Positions 1 to 8,043 of a stretch of 64,000 bases of DNA are shown piece by piece. Location: NCBI RefSeq assembly GCF_001457835.1, contig NZ_LN898229.1:240082-304081 (forward strand). Reading direction: 5' to 3'. Made by a program: the position numbers and the translations under genes. Within the stretch, counting starts at the first letter, position 1, and each line of letters begins with the position of its first letter. This DNA comes from Fenollaria timonensis. Its GTDB lineage: Bacteria > Bacillota > Clostridia > Tissierellales > Peptoniphilaceae. The notes beneath the pieces are model-generated. The model saw only the letters and a program-made list of their open reading frames with translations. It searched no databases and was not told the DNA's origin.

Positions 1-141
1 TAGGCTCTTTATATCTTCGACCTCATTTACCCCGTCCTTAACGAAGAGTGGATAGATAAGGTCTTCTTTTCTTAGTGATGTTTCAGCAAACACTTCTCTG
101 ATATTTGCGTTTAATCTAAGTCTTCTCATTCTATTTTTCAT
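1..141 (-). CDS. hemB: Porphobilinogen synthase (delta-aminolevulinate dehydratase), 5' part only
   Basis: The first 47 codons of HemB are visible before the window ends. The enzyme condenses two 5-aminolevulinate molecules to porphobilinogen in the cytoplasm. The N-terminus carries the family's RMRRLR opening followed by LIYPLFVKDG, the usual first strand of the TIM barrel. The ATG lies inside the last codons of cobA-hemD, overlapping it by 11 bases, so the gene is translationally coupled and is the next gene of the riboswitch-controlled tetrapyrrole operon. Catalytic lysines lie outside the window. Identification rests on the N-terminus and on the neighbouring hemC and hemD genes. Confidence 0.9.
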   Translation of the reverse strand, partial: MKNRMRRLRLNANIREVFAETSLRKEDLIYPLFVKDGVNEVEDIKSL

Positions 142-1609
142 AATTAATCTCCTCTTTTAATAAATCTATCATGCCTTCTGAGTCATGGACTTTGGCCTCT
201 TTATAAACTTTATAGCCCATGGCCTCTATGCTCTTTGTAGTGTATGGCCCGATTGAGTATATCCTTGCCTTTGACATTAGCTCTGGATAAAATTTATTGA
301 AGCTAATGGCCTCCGATGACGAGAAGAAGAATATGTCATAAACCCTATCTTCTAAATACATCTTCTCATAAGCTTCGTCGCTGTTTTTATATATTTCAAA
401 GGCATCCACATCGTAAGCCTCAAGTGCCGCTCTAATATTGCCCTTCGCCTTGTCTGAGTGCGGGTAAAGCACCTTGGCGCCCTTCTCGAACTTCGATGTG
501 ATATTCTTAATCATTTCATCTGATGTATATTTTTCCGAAACATAATCCGCTTTAAAACCATAAGTCTCAATGTCCTTCATAGTCTTTTGACCGATTGAGG
601 CTATCTTAATATTGGCAAATCTTCTAAAGTCTATACCAAGCTCAAGCGCCCTCTTAAAGAAGAATTCTACTGCGTTTCGGCTTGTTAATATTAAATATTT
701 ATAAGCTTCGATATTTTTTAGTGCCTCATCAAAACCATGGTCATGGATGGGCGTGTACTTAATTGTCTCAAGCTCAATGAACTCGGCCTTATTCTCGATT
801 AGAAAATCTTTAAAGTCTTGATTGAATTCTTTTTTTCTAAGCAAAATAAAGGACCTATCCTTAAGAGGTCTATCGCCAAAGAAATCTATCTCAGGTGCAA
901 ATTGAACTACATCACCAACGACAAAAACCGATGGGTTTTTGATATTGTTAATAGTTTTGCATTCATAAGCGTCCTTAAGTGTAGTAGTGAAGCTCCTTTG
1001 ATCTGCTCTACTCGCCTTATATATGAAGGCTGCCTTTGTATCTGGATCTTTGCCTGCCGCGATAAGTTTATTAGCTATGGTCTTGATATTGCTCATAGCC
1101 ATAAGAAAGATCAGTGTCCCTTCCATATGAGCAAGGTTCTCCCAATCAAGCTCGGCTGGGCCATCCATTGTGTGGCCAGTAAAGACGTGGAAGCTCCTTG
1201 ACGTTTCTCTGTGAGTTGTTGGTATGCCCGCGTAGATAAGGCCGCCAATTGATGAGGAGATGCCAGGAACTATCTCGGATTTAATTCCGTGCTCCTTTAG
1301 AAAGAGTGCTTCTTCAGATCCGCGGCCAAAGACAAGAGGATCGCCGCCCTTTAGTCTAACTGTGATCTTGCCCTCTTCGCTCGCGCACTTAAGTAGCAAA
1401 TCATTGATTGCTTCTTGCTTCCAAGAGGATTTCATCCCCTCTTTGCCTACGTAAAAAATTTTCGCATCTGCCTTTTTTTCGTTAAGTAAATTGTAATTGA
1501 TGAGCCTGTCATAGATAATATAGTCGGCCTTTTGTATCAGCCTTAAGCCTTTGACAGTAATTAGGCCCTCATCACCAGGGCCCGCTCCTACTAAATATAC
1601 TTTAGACAT
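131..1609 (-). CDS. cobA-hemD: Fused uroporphyrinogen-III C-methyltransferase / uroporphyrinogen-III synthase
   Basis: A 492-residue bifunctional enzyme. Residues 1-240 are a SUMT/CobA methyltransferase (VYLVGAGPGD start, RLKGGDPLVFGRG SAM-binding motif, VPGISSS) that makes precorrin-2 from uroporphyrinogen III. Residues from about 250 form a HemD-type synthase (ILLRKKEFN, LTSRNAVEFF, YSIGPYTTKSIEAMG) that closes hydroxymethylbilane to uroporphyrinogen III. Together they link HemC to the siroheme/cobalamin branch. The ATG overlaps the hemC stop by 8 bases and has AAAGGAG upstream. This fusion order is common in clostridia. No residue that I know to be essential is visibly missing. Confidence 0.95.
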   Translation of the reverse strand: MSKVYLVGAGPGDEGLITVKGLRLIQKADYIIYDRLINYNLLNEKKADAKIFYVGKEGMKSSWKQEAINDLLLKCASEEGKITVRLKGGDPLVFGRGSEEALFLKEHGIKSEIVPGISSSIGGLIYAGIPTTHRETSRSFHVFTGHTMDGPAELDWENLAHMEGTLIFLMAMSNIKTIANKLIAAGKDPDTKAAFIYKASRADQRSFTTTLKDAYECKTINNIKNPSVFVVGDVVQFAPEIDFFGDRPLKDRSFILLRKKEFNQDFKDFLIENKAEFIELETIKYTPIHDHGFDEALKNIEAYKYLILTSRNAVEFFFKRALELGIDFRRFANIKIASIGQKTMKDIETYGFKADYVSEKYTSDEMIKNITSKFEKGAKVLYPHSDKAKGNIRAALEAYDVDAFEIYKNSDEAYEKMYLEDRVYDIFFFSSSEAISFNKFYPELMSKARIYSIGPYTTKSIEAMGYKVYKEAKVHDSEGMIDLLKEEINYEK

Positions 1610-2504
1610 CTATATCTCCTTTAATCACTTCAGTGTTTTTCTTTACATCAGCTAAGTAATTTTCTTTATCCGTATCAAAATCTATAAATCTAGATCTCTT
1701 TAAATCGTCCGAGGCCATAAAAGCCTTTACATGTGCCTTCTTATCAACCGAATCAACATGTATACCTAAAGGCTTGTTACACGAAGCGCCTGACTCAGCT
1801 AAAAACGCTCTCTCTATGCCGACTTCGAAATCAGTTTTTTCATTTTGTATTGATTTAAGCATCTTCTTAAGCTCATGATTTTCTTTATTCACTTCAAGTG
1901 CTATGACCCCTTGACATGGCGATGGCAAAAATGCTTCTTCGTCCAAATCTATGATGCGTCCACGAAGTCCCTCACTTAAATCAAGTCTATCTATGGCCGC
2001 TCTTGAGAGTATAATCGCGTCGAAGCCCTCTGTATCGAGCTTTGCTATCCTTGACTCGATATTGCCGCGTATCTCGGCTATCTCATAAGCCTTTTCATCC
2101 ATAGCTAGTAAGAACTTCCTACGAAGCGAGCCGGTTGCGACTCTCATGCCATTTTCAAGCTTGGTCTTGCCCTTGTGTTTTTCATTTAGAACAACGATGT
2201 CGTTGCGCCTAGCTCTATCACCAAAGTAGATGATCTCAAGGCCATTTTCAATCTCAGAAGTCATATCCTTTAAGGAGTGAACAGCGATATCGATCCTGCC
2301 ATCCTTAAGAGCATCTTCAATCGCTCTTACGAAGACGCCTTTGCCACCCATTTGACTGATTGAGGTCTTCTTATCGATGTCACCAAGCGTGTTTATGCCA
2401 ACTACTTCGTAATCAATCTCATAAAATTCTTTAAGTTTACTAAAAACAAGTTCAACCTGCTTCAGCGCAAGCCTACTCGTCCTCGTTCCTACCTTTATCT
2501 TCAA
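1602..2504 (-). CDS. hemC: Hydroxymethylbilane synthase (porphobilinogen deaminase)
   Basis: HemC polymerises four porphobilinogens into hydroxymethylbilane. The protein opens with KVGTRTSRLALKQ, carries LRGRIIDL and SPCQGVIALE blocks, and has the cofactor-holding cysteine in GASCNKPLG near residue 240. I place the start at a TTG at 2504, because AAGGAG (2515-2520) lies 10 bases upstream. A TTG three codons earlier at 2513 is only one base from that site. The start lies inside the upstream dehydrogenase gene (about 30-base overlap), so translation is probably coupled. About 300 residues, normal for the family. Confidence 0.94.
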   Translation of the reverse strand: MKIKVGTRTSRLALKQVELVFSKLKEFYEIDYEVVGINTLGDIDKKTSISQMGGKGVFVRAIEDALKDGRIDIAVHSLKDMTSEIENGLEIIYFGDRARRNDIVVLNEKHKGKTKLENGMRVATGSLRRKFLLAMDEKAYEIAEIRGNIESRIAKLDTEGFDAIILSRAAIDRLDLSEGLRGRIIDLDEEAFLPSPCQGVIALEVNKENHELKKMLKSIQNEKTDFEVGIERAFLAESGASCNKPLGIHVDSVDKKAHVKAFMASDDLKRSRFIDFDTDKENYLADVKKNTEVIKGDIDV

Positions 2505-3066
2505 AGTCTTCAAACTCCTTTATATAGCGTAAAATTTCTTCCTTAGTATAAGTCTTTATCTTTTTTATTTCGTCTTGTTTATGGTAATGGATGTAGTACG
2601 ATCTAAGCAAAGATGCTAAATCTAAGTATTCATCGTCATAAGCCTCATAGTTTTTTAAATCATCCATGATAGTTTTGTTTAAGTCGGGAAGCCTTCCTCC
2701 CGTAGATATGGAGACGTCGATGCCGCCAATTTTTTTCATGTTTATGGAGATAAAATCTGATTCATCGCTTTTGTCACATCTATTAAACAAGATGCCAAGC
2801 TCTTTTGCATCAGCCTCGGCCCTTCTGTTGACCTCTTCGTCGTCCGTTGCGATGTATAGTAAAAAGGCTCCTTCTATGTATTCTTTTTTGTAATCGTCCT
2901 TAATTAACTTTGTATTTTCGCCAACAAAGCCATCTACAAAGTCCTTAGCAACGACTGTGACTACTGCACCTTCATTTACTAATGTATTAAACTTTCTTAA
3001 AGCGACAGACCCGCCACCAATGATGGTAACAGGTCTATCCTTTATATTAAGAGCTATGCTTAGCAT
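2473..3066 (-). CDS. Precorrin-2 dehydrogenase / sirohydrochlorin ferrochelatase-like protein (Met8/SirC type)
   Basis: A 197-residue NAD-binding protein that oxidises precorrin-2 to sirohydrochlorin, the branch point to siroheme and to anaerobic cobalamin synthesis. The Rossmann opening VTIIGGGSVALRKFNTLV is near residue 15. The segment FISINMKKIGGIDVSISTGGRLPDL matches the NAD/dimer region of the CysG N-terminal half. It stands alone, not fused to a methyltransferase, which here is on the CobA-HemD protein. It overlaps cbiO by 20 bases upstream and hemC downstream. Whether it also inserts metal cannot be told from sequence. Confidence 0.9.
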   Translation of the reverse strand: MLSIALNIKDRPVTIIGGGSVALRKFNTLVNEGAVVTVVAKDFVDGFVGENTKLIKDDYKKEYIEGAFLLYIATDDEEVNRRAEADAKELGILFNRCDKSDESDFISINMKKIGGIDVSISTGGRLPDLNKTIMDDLKNYEAYDDEYLDLASLLRSYYIHYHKQDEIKKIKTYTKEEILRYIKEFEDFEDKGRNEDE

Positions 3067-3859
3067 AATTCTTTAACTCCTCTATCATTTGATCATTATT
3101 ATCAAAAAAGTCAACGCCCAAAGCATTAGCGACTCTAACGCACATAGGCAGCTCTTGATTAGCACGCTTAATGACCTCCTCATCCTTGAAGATTTCATAC
3201 TTAGTGCCTTCTTTGATAATCTTAGCGTCTTTAACTACATAGATGTAGTCCGCCATTTCATAGCAAAATTCCATATCGTGAGTAGATATTAAAAGCGAGC
3301 TATCCTTGGCAATACCCGCAATAGTCTTTTTAAGTATGCCAATAGAGACAGGGTCAAGTCCAGCAGTCGGCTCATCCATGAGGATGTAATTTGCACCCAA
3401 GGCGATAGCTGAAGCGATGGCAACCCTCTTTTTTTGTCCGTAACTTAAGAAGTGAACCGGCATATCCTTTAGTTCGTATGCATTGGCACTCTTTAAGGCC
3501 TTATCAACCCTTTCCTTGACAGTATCTTCGTCAAAGCCAAGGTTTCTAAGCGTAAAAGCAGTGTCATCAAAAACATTCGAGTAAAAGATTTGATTGTCCG
3601 GGTCTTGAAAGACCATAGTAACGTTTTTTCTGTAATTCAAAAGACTTTTCTTGTCGTAGCGAAGCTCTTCACCATCGACAAGTATCTCTCCTTTGTCCTT
3701 TTTAAGTAGACCAAGGATATTTTTGAATAAAGTAGTCTTTCCCGCACCATTCTCACCTATAATCATAGTGATGGCGCCATTATTAGTAGAAAGACTTAGC
3801 CCGTCTAAAACTTTTTTTCCACTTTCATAAGTATATTCTAAATTTTTAACTTCTAACAT
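3047..3859 (-). CDS. cbiO: Cobalt ECF-type transporter ATP-binding subunit CbiO
   Basis: A 270-residue ABC ATPase that powers cobalt import together with CbiM, CbiN and CbiQ at the inner face of the membrane. Walker A is GENGAGKTT (about residue 38), the Q-loop lies in MVFQDPDNQ, the signature is LSYGQKKR, Walker B is YILMDEPTAGLD and the switch histidine is in LISTHDMEF. The FQDPDNQ form is typical of the energy-coupling-factor ATPases. The ATG has AGGTGAT upstream. cbiQ ends four bases before it, and the dehydrogenase gene overlaps its 3' end by 20 bases. Confidence 0.95.
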   Translation of the reverse strand: MLEVKNLEYTYESGKKVLDGLSLSTNNGAITMIIGENGAGKTTLFKNILGLLKKDKGEILVDGEELRYDKKSLLNYRKNVTMVFQDPDNQIFYSNVFDDTAFTLRNLGFDEDTVKERVDKALKSANAYELKDMPVHFLSYGQKKRVAIASAIALGANYILMDEPTAGLDPVSIGILKKTIAGIAKDSSLLISTHDMEFCYEMADYIYVVKDAKIIKEGTKYEIFKDEEVIKRANQELPMCVRVANALGVDFFDNNDQMIEELKNYAKHSS

Positions 3860-3863
3860 ATAA

Positions 3864-4544
3864 TCACCTAACTGGGAACTCTCCGTTGTAAAGCTTGATA
3901 TTTAGTGCATTTATCATCTCTTCGTTTCTCTTTAATATGCCCAAAACCATGTTCTCAATAAAAATCTTAATTGATTTAAATGAGGTCTTCGTATTGATAA
4001 AGCCAAATTTTATCTCAAGCGAATTGATATTGGTTTGAGCCTCTTCTATGATGATGAAGATGAAGCGATAAATCAGCATAAACAGCTCTATAAAGACATT
4101 TGGAAGATGCATGGACTTAAAAACTTTTATAATGTCGACCATGGGTGTCGTTACACTTAGGAAGATGACCGAAGAGGTCGCCGCAAGAGATCTCATGAAA
4201 ACTCTGAGAAATAGCATCTCTTGCCCCTCAATCACTCCAAAGTAGCCGCCAAAAATCTTTATCGAATAGGAAAAATGATTTTCCTTTGAAAAACCTATAA
4301 CCAAAAATATCGTTCCCAATAAAATGAATATTAGCGGAACTTTAATAAATGATATGACGTTTCTCAACTTAAACTTTGCGCATGTGAGCTCCAGAATTAT
4401 TATTAATACAAATATGGATAAATTTACATAAATATTGTCTAGTCCTATGGCCAAAACAAGCATAAGTAAGGTGAATAAAAATTTGTATCCCGCCTTAACA
4501 TGCCTTAAGCCGTTCGTATAGGCAAACTGATCAATGAGTAGCAA
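3864..4544 (-). CDS. cbiQ: Cobalt ECF transporter transmembrane subunit CbiQ
   Basis: A 226-residue membrane protein that couples CbiO to the substrate component. It shows four to five hydrophobic helices (for example YKFLFTLLMLVLAIG and VPLIFILLGTIFLVIGF). The C-terminal half carries the charged coupling helices that contact the ATPase (EAQTNINSLEIKFG and ILKRNEEMINAL). No ATG is available near the N-terminus. The likely start is TTG at 4544 with AAAGGAG about eleven bases upstream. It sits between cbiN and cbiO in the same operon. Confidence 0.92.
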   Translation of the reverse strand: MLLIDQFAYTNGLRHVKAGYKFLFTLLMLVLAIGLDNIYVNLSIFVLIIILELTCAKFKLRNVISFIKVPLIFILLGTIFLVIGFSKENHFSYSIKIFGGYFGVIEGQEMLFLRVFMRSLAATSSVIFLSVTTPMVDIIKVFKSMHLPNVFIELFMLIYRFIFIIIEEAQTNINSLEIKFGFINTKTSFKSIKIFIENMVLGILKRNEEMINALNIKLYNGEFPVR

Positions 4545-4559
4545 TTTATATTAGCTCCT

Positions 4560-4853
4560 TTATTTATCTTTTTCCTTCTTACTTGCAGCGCCTTTCCAGC
4601 TGCCAATGATGTAGCCAATAGCTCCAGCACCGATAGCTGCTTGAAGACCAAATAACAAGGATTCAACTTCGCCCGATGGTGGTTCCCAAAGGGATTCAAA
4701 CCATGGTTCATAGTCTGGATTTAGTGATTCAATTTGTTCGCTTGCTGCGTCATCAGATCCACCATATTCACCTTTAACAAAAACTAGAGGTAAAACTACT
4801 ATTAAAATTGCTAATATAATTAATATCAAATTAGTCTTCTTATAGTCTTTCAT
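4560..4853 (-). CDS. cbiN: Cobalt transport protein CbiN
   Basis: A small membrane protein of 97 residues from the ATG at 4853. It has an N-terminal helix ([17 protein letters not shown]), an extracellular acidic loop with [12 protein letters not shown], a [19 protein letters not shown] segment and a C-terminal helix. That layout matches CbiN, the accessory subunit that helps load cobalt into CbiM. A longer reading frame begins upstream, but the ATG at 4853 gives the standard MKDYKK start. It overlaps the cbiM stop by 14 bases. Confidence 0.93.
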   Translation of the reverse strand: MKDYKKTNLILIILAILIVVLPLVFVKGEYGGSDDAASEQIESLNPDYEPWFESLWEPPSGEVESLLFGLQAAIGAGAIGYIIGSWKGAASKKEKDK

Positions 4854-5550
4854 TATTAAGTACCCCCTCACCTTTGTATCTAACCATAAGGTTAACAACT
4901 ACAACTGTTAATAAGCCTTCAACTATCGCGATAGGAACTTGAGTAACAGCAAATATAGATAAGAACTTACCTAAAGCAGCTGCAAAGCCTATGCCTTCAT
5001 GATAAACAATAGCAAGTTGAGTAGCTGTAACAACATAAGTGAATAAGTCACCAAGTGTTGCTGCACAGAAAACTGCTAAACTTCTGTTTTGTTTTTTCAA
5101 TAAGTGATAGATGGCAAAAGCTAAGAAAGGTCCAGCTATAGCCATGGAGAAAGTATTAGCACCTAAAGTAGTTAGACCACCGTGAGCTAATAACAATGCT
5201 TGGAATAGTAAAACAATTAAACCTAAAACAGATGTTTGAAGTGGTCCAAATAGTATAGCACCTAGACCAGTACCTGTTGGGTGTGAGCAACTACCTACTA
5301 CTGAAGGGATCTTCATAGCAGATAAGACGAAGATAAAGCCACCTGCAAGTGCAAGTAGAACCTTCTTTTCGTTTGAATCAGAGCCTTTAGCAATTTTTCT
5401 AATACCAAGTATGATAAATGGTAGTGATATTAGTCCCCAGATTATGCACCACTCTTTAGGAAGGTAACCTTCCATGATGTGCATTGCGTAAGCGTCTGCG
5501 GATAATAAAATTAGCGAAAGACCCATGAGAATGAAATTTTTCTTCCTCAT
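4840..5550 (-). CDS. cbiM: Cobalt ECF transporter substrate-specific subunit CbiM
   Basis: The 236-residue substrate component of the cobalt importer. A leader-like segment ends in ADAYA, followed by MHIMEGYLP, the CbiM signature whose N-terminal Met-His coordinates the metal after processing. About six more hydrophobic segments follow, with [19 protein letters not shown], the conserved metal-site loop. First gene of the operon, with AAAGGAGG just before the ATG. It lies directly behind a cobalamin riboswitch, which supports cobalt rather than nickel as the substrate. Confidence 0.95.
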   Translation of the reverse strand: MRKKNFILMGLSLILLSADAYAMHIMEGYLPKEWCIIWGLISLPFIILGIRKIAKGSDSNEKKVLLALAGGFIFVLSAMKIPSVVGSCSHPTGTGLGAILFGPLQTSVLGLIVLLFQALLLAHGGLTTLGANTFSMAIAGPFLAFAIYHLLKKQNRSLAVFCAATLGDLFTYVVTATQLAIVYHEGIGFAAALGKFLSIFAVTQVPIAIVEGLLTVVVVNLMVRYKGEGVLNNERL

Positions 5551-5599
5551 AAATTATTCCTCCTTTTATTTCCTACGCAAAGACTCCTTTTAAAAATCA

Positions 5600-5787
5600 G
5601 ATTGATTTAGAAAAGAACCTCTCTTTGCCGAAGGTATTTCTTGATAGAGTAAGGTTTTCCGGCTAGCGCTTTAAGCCCTTGTAAACGCCTTCCCATTATT
5701 AAACAAATAACAGTGACATAAGTGTTTACTCAGTGTGCGCCCACGGCAGCGGCGACTGCGTTTTTTAAACTTCCCTTAAACAATATC
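5600..5787 (-). promoter_or_regulatory. Cobalamin riboswitch upstream of cbiM
   Basis: The minus-strand leader holds AAGGGAA, then GTCACTG, TGGGAAGG and AGCCGGAAAACCT in the order and spacing of the adenosylcobalamin riboswitch (GGGAA, GCCACTG, GGGAAGG, AGYCMGGAGACC). The motifs are close but not perfect. It sits between a consensus promoter and cbiM and probably shuts the whole cbi-hem operon when cobalamin is plentiful. I saw no strong terminator after it, so control could be at the ribosome site. Confidence 0.8.
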
Positions 5788-5793
5788 AATATG

Positions 5794-5822
5794 ATTATAT
5801 CACTATGAATGGCAAAATGCAA
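5794..5822 (-). promoter_or_regulatory. Promoter of the cbi-hem operon
   Basis: Minus strand TTGCAT (5817-5822), a 17-base spacer and TATAAT (5794-5799). The predicted start, about 7 bases on, is the 5' end of the riboswitch. Confidence 0.75.
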
Positions 5823-5874
5823 GAAGATAAGCACATATAAAACAATTTATATAAGTATAGTAGATAGGCTTTTA

Positions 5875-5912
5875 TAAAAAAAGAAAGAGTGGCAACGAGC
5901 CACCCCTTCTTC
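5875..5912 (-). terminator. Rho-independent terminator of the small secreted protein gene
   Basis: Minus strand stem GGGTGGC / GCCACTC, extended by AAGAA / TTCTT, four- to five-base loop, then a run of T. It lies 15 bases after the stop codon of the gene at 5927-6295. Confidence 0.85.
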
Positions 5913-5926
5913 GTACGAATCAATAT

Positions 5927-6295
5927 TTACTTCTTTCTACTAACTGTTCCAGCGTATGTTACTAAAGTATCCTTAGTTCCATCTGCATAAGTTACTACAG
6001 ATGTTCTTGCAACTCTAAGTGTTCCAGCGTAAAATTCATCTTCATAATAGTATGTGTTGTTATAGTGAGCTCCAAAAGGAACTGCTAAACTTACTACTAC
6101 AGTTTTTGTTTCACCGCCTGGCATAGGTCCCATTACTTCATAATTAAGACCTCTCTTTTGATTACTTATAGAGTTAACTAGGACATCATAGTTGGCACCG
6201 TCGTGGTGATGCTTCATGCTCGCTGCATTAGCTGGGCTAATAACTGCGCTTAGTAGAAGCAATACAGTCATGACAATGGCTAGTGACTTCTTCAT
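5927..6295 (-). CDS. Small secreted protein of unknown function
   Basis: 122 residues with a clear signal peptide: MKKSLAIVMTVLLLLSAVIS, then ANA-AS as the likely cleavage site. The mature part of about 95 residues starts with a histidine-rich patch (MKHHHDG), which could bind metal. It then has alternating polar and hydrophobic stretches (TKTVVVSLAVPFG, YAGTLRVARTSVVTYADG) suggestive of a beta-sandwich. No cysteines, no anchor motif, no family I recognise. GGGAGGTGGAAG precedes the ATG. It is a single-gene unit with its own terminator. Its promoter has an ordered repeat array, so expression is probably strongly regulated. Confidence 0.75.
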   Translation of the reverse strand: MKKSLAIVMTVLLLLSAVISPANAASMKHHHDGANYDVLVNSISNQKRGLNYEVMGPMPGGETKTVVVSLAVPFGAHYNNTYYYEDEFYAGTLRVARTSVVTYADGTKDTLVTYAGTVSRKK

Positions 6296-6340
6296 ACTTC
6301 CACCTCCCTTTGTGTAGACAGTAATTACTATCTTTACTAT

Positions 6341-6408
6341 AGTATATCAGATATATGATATAGAAAGAGTAACAAAAGAGTAACAAAAAAGTAACAAAAG
6401 AGTAACAA
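6341..6408 (-). promoter_or_regulatory. Activator-type promoter with four 11-bp-phased TTGTTAC repeats
   Basis: The minus strand has an extended -10 (TGATATACT; TATACT at 6341-6346), but the -35 position reads CTCTTT. Immediately upstream stand four copies of TTGTTAC at exact 11-base steps (plus-strand GTAACAA at 6369, 6380, 6391 and 6402). Direct repeats at one helical turn next to a weak -35 are how PhoB/PhoP-type response regulators bind and activate. Confidence 0.7.
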
Positions 6409-6479
6409 TTTGTGAGAGATAAAAATACTATAATATATATTTGTAAACGTAAAGTCGATAGATATCATTTAGAAACTCG

Positions 6480-6510
6480 TAAAAAATCTGCCACCATTTC
6501 AGTGACAGAT
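6480..6510 (-). terminator. Terminator, probably of the tuf operon, now separated from it by an IS
   Basis: Minus strand ATCTGTCAC / GTGGCAGAT stem with a seven-base loop, followed by TTTTTT. It points away from tuf and lies six bases outside the left end of the ISL3-type element, which now separates it from tuf. Confidence 0.75.
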
Positions 6511-6516
6511 AATATA

Positions 6517-8000
6517 GGCTGTATAATATCTATTGGGGAGTAAAACCTCAATAGATATTTTTTTGATAAAATTACAAAAAAAAGTTGCACTTGCACACAT
6601 TTTATCCTATACTTAAAATACCACTACAACATAGGAGGTGTGTACAAGTGCAAGAATATAATACCATAAATTTGCTAGCTTGTAAAGATGTAGTTGTTAA
6701 CAATTTTAAAGAAGGTGAAAATGTAGTAGTTATAGAAGCACAGACAAAAAAGTTAAAAAGCTGCCCATACTGTGGTTCTAAACATATCTGGGTTCATGAT
6801 CACAGAACTCAAAAGATAAAAGATACACAGATGCATGGTAAAAAATGCATAATAAACCTAAGAAAAACTAGGTACAACTGTAAGTGCTGCGGGAAAAGAA
6901 TTGATAGCAAAACAGAACTAGTAGCAAAGAAAATGACCATGACAAAAAGACTAGTAGCATCCATAGCTAGAGAGTTTAGAGAACTTTACTCAATAAAGTC
7001 AATATCAAGAAGATACTCAGTAAGCACATCAACAGTTACAAGAGTCCTATCTTACCTATCAGTAGAGAGAAAAAGTCTTCCAAAAGTACTTTTAATAGAC
7101 GAGTTTAAAGGCGACAGCGGTTCATACAAGTATCAATGCTCACTTCTAGATGGCATAACACATGAAATCATAGACATAGTTAAAAGTAGGCAAGAAAATA
7201 TTTTGTTTGAATACTTTAAAAACATACCAAAAGAAGAAAGAGAAAATGTAAAGATATTTGTTAGCGATATGTCAAAAACATTTAAAAACGTTAAAAACGC
7301 ATACTTTAAAAACGCAGTACACATAGCAGACAAATATCACTTCGTAAGACAAGTCTCTTGGAGCTTAGAAAACGTAAGAAAGAGAATACAAAAAGATACA
7401 TCAGCAGAAATGAGAATATACCTAAAAAGAAGTAAAAGCATACTTACAAAACCAATGCCAAAACTTAATGATGATCAAAAGCGAGAAGCAGCTCTAATGC
7501 TAGAGATAAGCGAAGAGCTAAGACTAGCATATGGCTTAAAAGAATCCTTCTATCAAGAAGTTCTAGTGCAGAAAAACAAAGAACAAGCACAATACAAGGT
7601 AAACGCATGGATAGACATATGTAAAAAATCAAAACTTAAAGAGTTTAAATCATGTATAACAGCCTTTACAAACTGGTCTGATGAAATTACAAACTCATTT
7701 GACTACAAACATTCAAATGGAGCACTAGAAGGAAAACATACAAAGATAAAGACACTAAAAAGAAACAGCTTTGGTATGAGAAACTTCGAGAGGTTCAGAA
7801 AAAGAATAATGCTTTTAGACTAAAATATATATATAAACCATCATAAAAACCTAATAAGCCTATATAGGTTTATTAGTCATGCAAAAATTACATAAATTTG
7901 TGTTATTTTAAGTATATAAATTAAAAACGTGCAAATGTTAGTTTTAACATAAAAAGAGAGACTTAAATCAATAAGTCTCCCCAATATTTGACATAGAGCC
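6517..8000 (+). mobile_element. ISL3-family insertion sequence, copy 1
   Basis: 1484 bp, matching the copy at 61742-63225 with one difference found on reading (C at 7838, A in the other copy). Ends are imperfect 24-bp inverted repeats: GGCTGTAT...TATTGGGGAG on the left and, inverted, GGCTCTAT...TATTGGGGAG on the right. A strong hairpin (CTAATAAGCC / GGTTTATTAG, 7851-7876) follows the transposase gene. I see no 8-bp target duplication at either edge. Confidence 0.92.
6648..7823 (+). CDS. ISL3-family transposase
   Basis: 391 residues from a GTG at 6648, chosen because AGGAGG lies 9 bases upstream. A longer frame starts at 6585 but has no ribosome site. The N-terminus has a zinc-binding pair of CxxC motifs (SCPYCGSKH and NCKCCGKR), then a helix-turn-helix (ISRRYSVSTSTVTRVL). 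The DDE catalytic part opens with LLIDEFKGDSG and continues with FVSDMSKTFKN and HSNGALEGKHTKIKTLKR. That is the zf-ISL3 plus DDE_Tnp_ISL3 plan. The frame is intact, and the predicted protein is the same as that of the copy at 61873-63048. Confidence 0.94.
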   Translation: MQEYNTINLLACKDVVVNNFKEGENVVVIEAQTKKLKSCPYCGSKHIWVHDHRTQKIKDTQMHGKKCIINLRKTRYNCKCCGKRIDSKTELVAKKMTMTKRLVASIAREFRELYSIKSISRRYSVSTSTVTRVLSYLSVERKSLPKVLLIDEFKGDSGSYKYQCSLLDGITHEIIDIVKSRQENILFEYFKNIPKEERENVKIFVSDMSKTFKNVKNAYFKNAVHIADKYHFVRQVSWSLENVRKRIQKDTSAEMRIYLKRSKSILTKPMPKLNDDQKREAALMLEISEELRLAYGLKESFYQEVLVQKNKEQAQYKVNAWIDICKKSKLKEFKSCITAFTNWSDEITNSFDYKHSNGALEGKHTKIKTLKRNSFGMRNFERFRKRIMLLD

Positions 8001-8006
8001 AATTAA

Positions 8007-8043
8007 ACGGCCTGTCACCTGTTGAGTACAGGTTACAAGCCGT
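8007..8043. other. Two-part inverted repeat between IS copy 1 and tuf
   Basis: ACGGC...GCCGT encloses a second stem ACCTGT / ACAGGT with a five-base loop. On the minus strand TTTAATT follows, so it could act as a weak terminator for tuf. The rest of 8044-8131 shows only a short AATAA / TTATT hairpin and no gene. Confidence 0.45.

Noticed and set aside
818-1201. A 127-codon plus-strand frame
   Set aside because: Antisense shadow of cobA-hemD with no start signal.
6369-6408. Short repeats as a possible CRISPR or origin
   Set aside because: Seven-base units at 11-base steps with AT-rich gaps are too short. They fit an operator next to a promoter.
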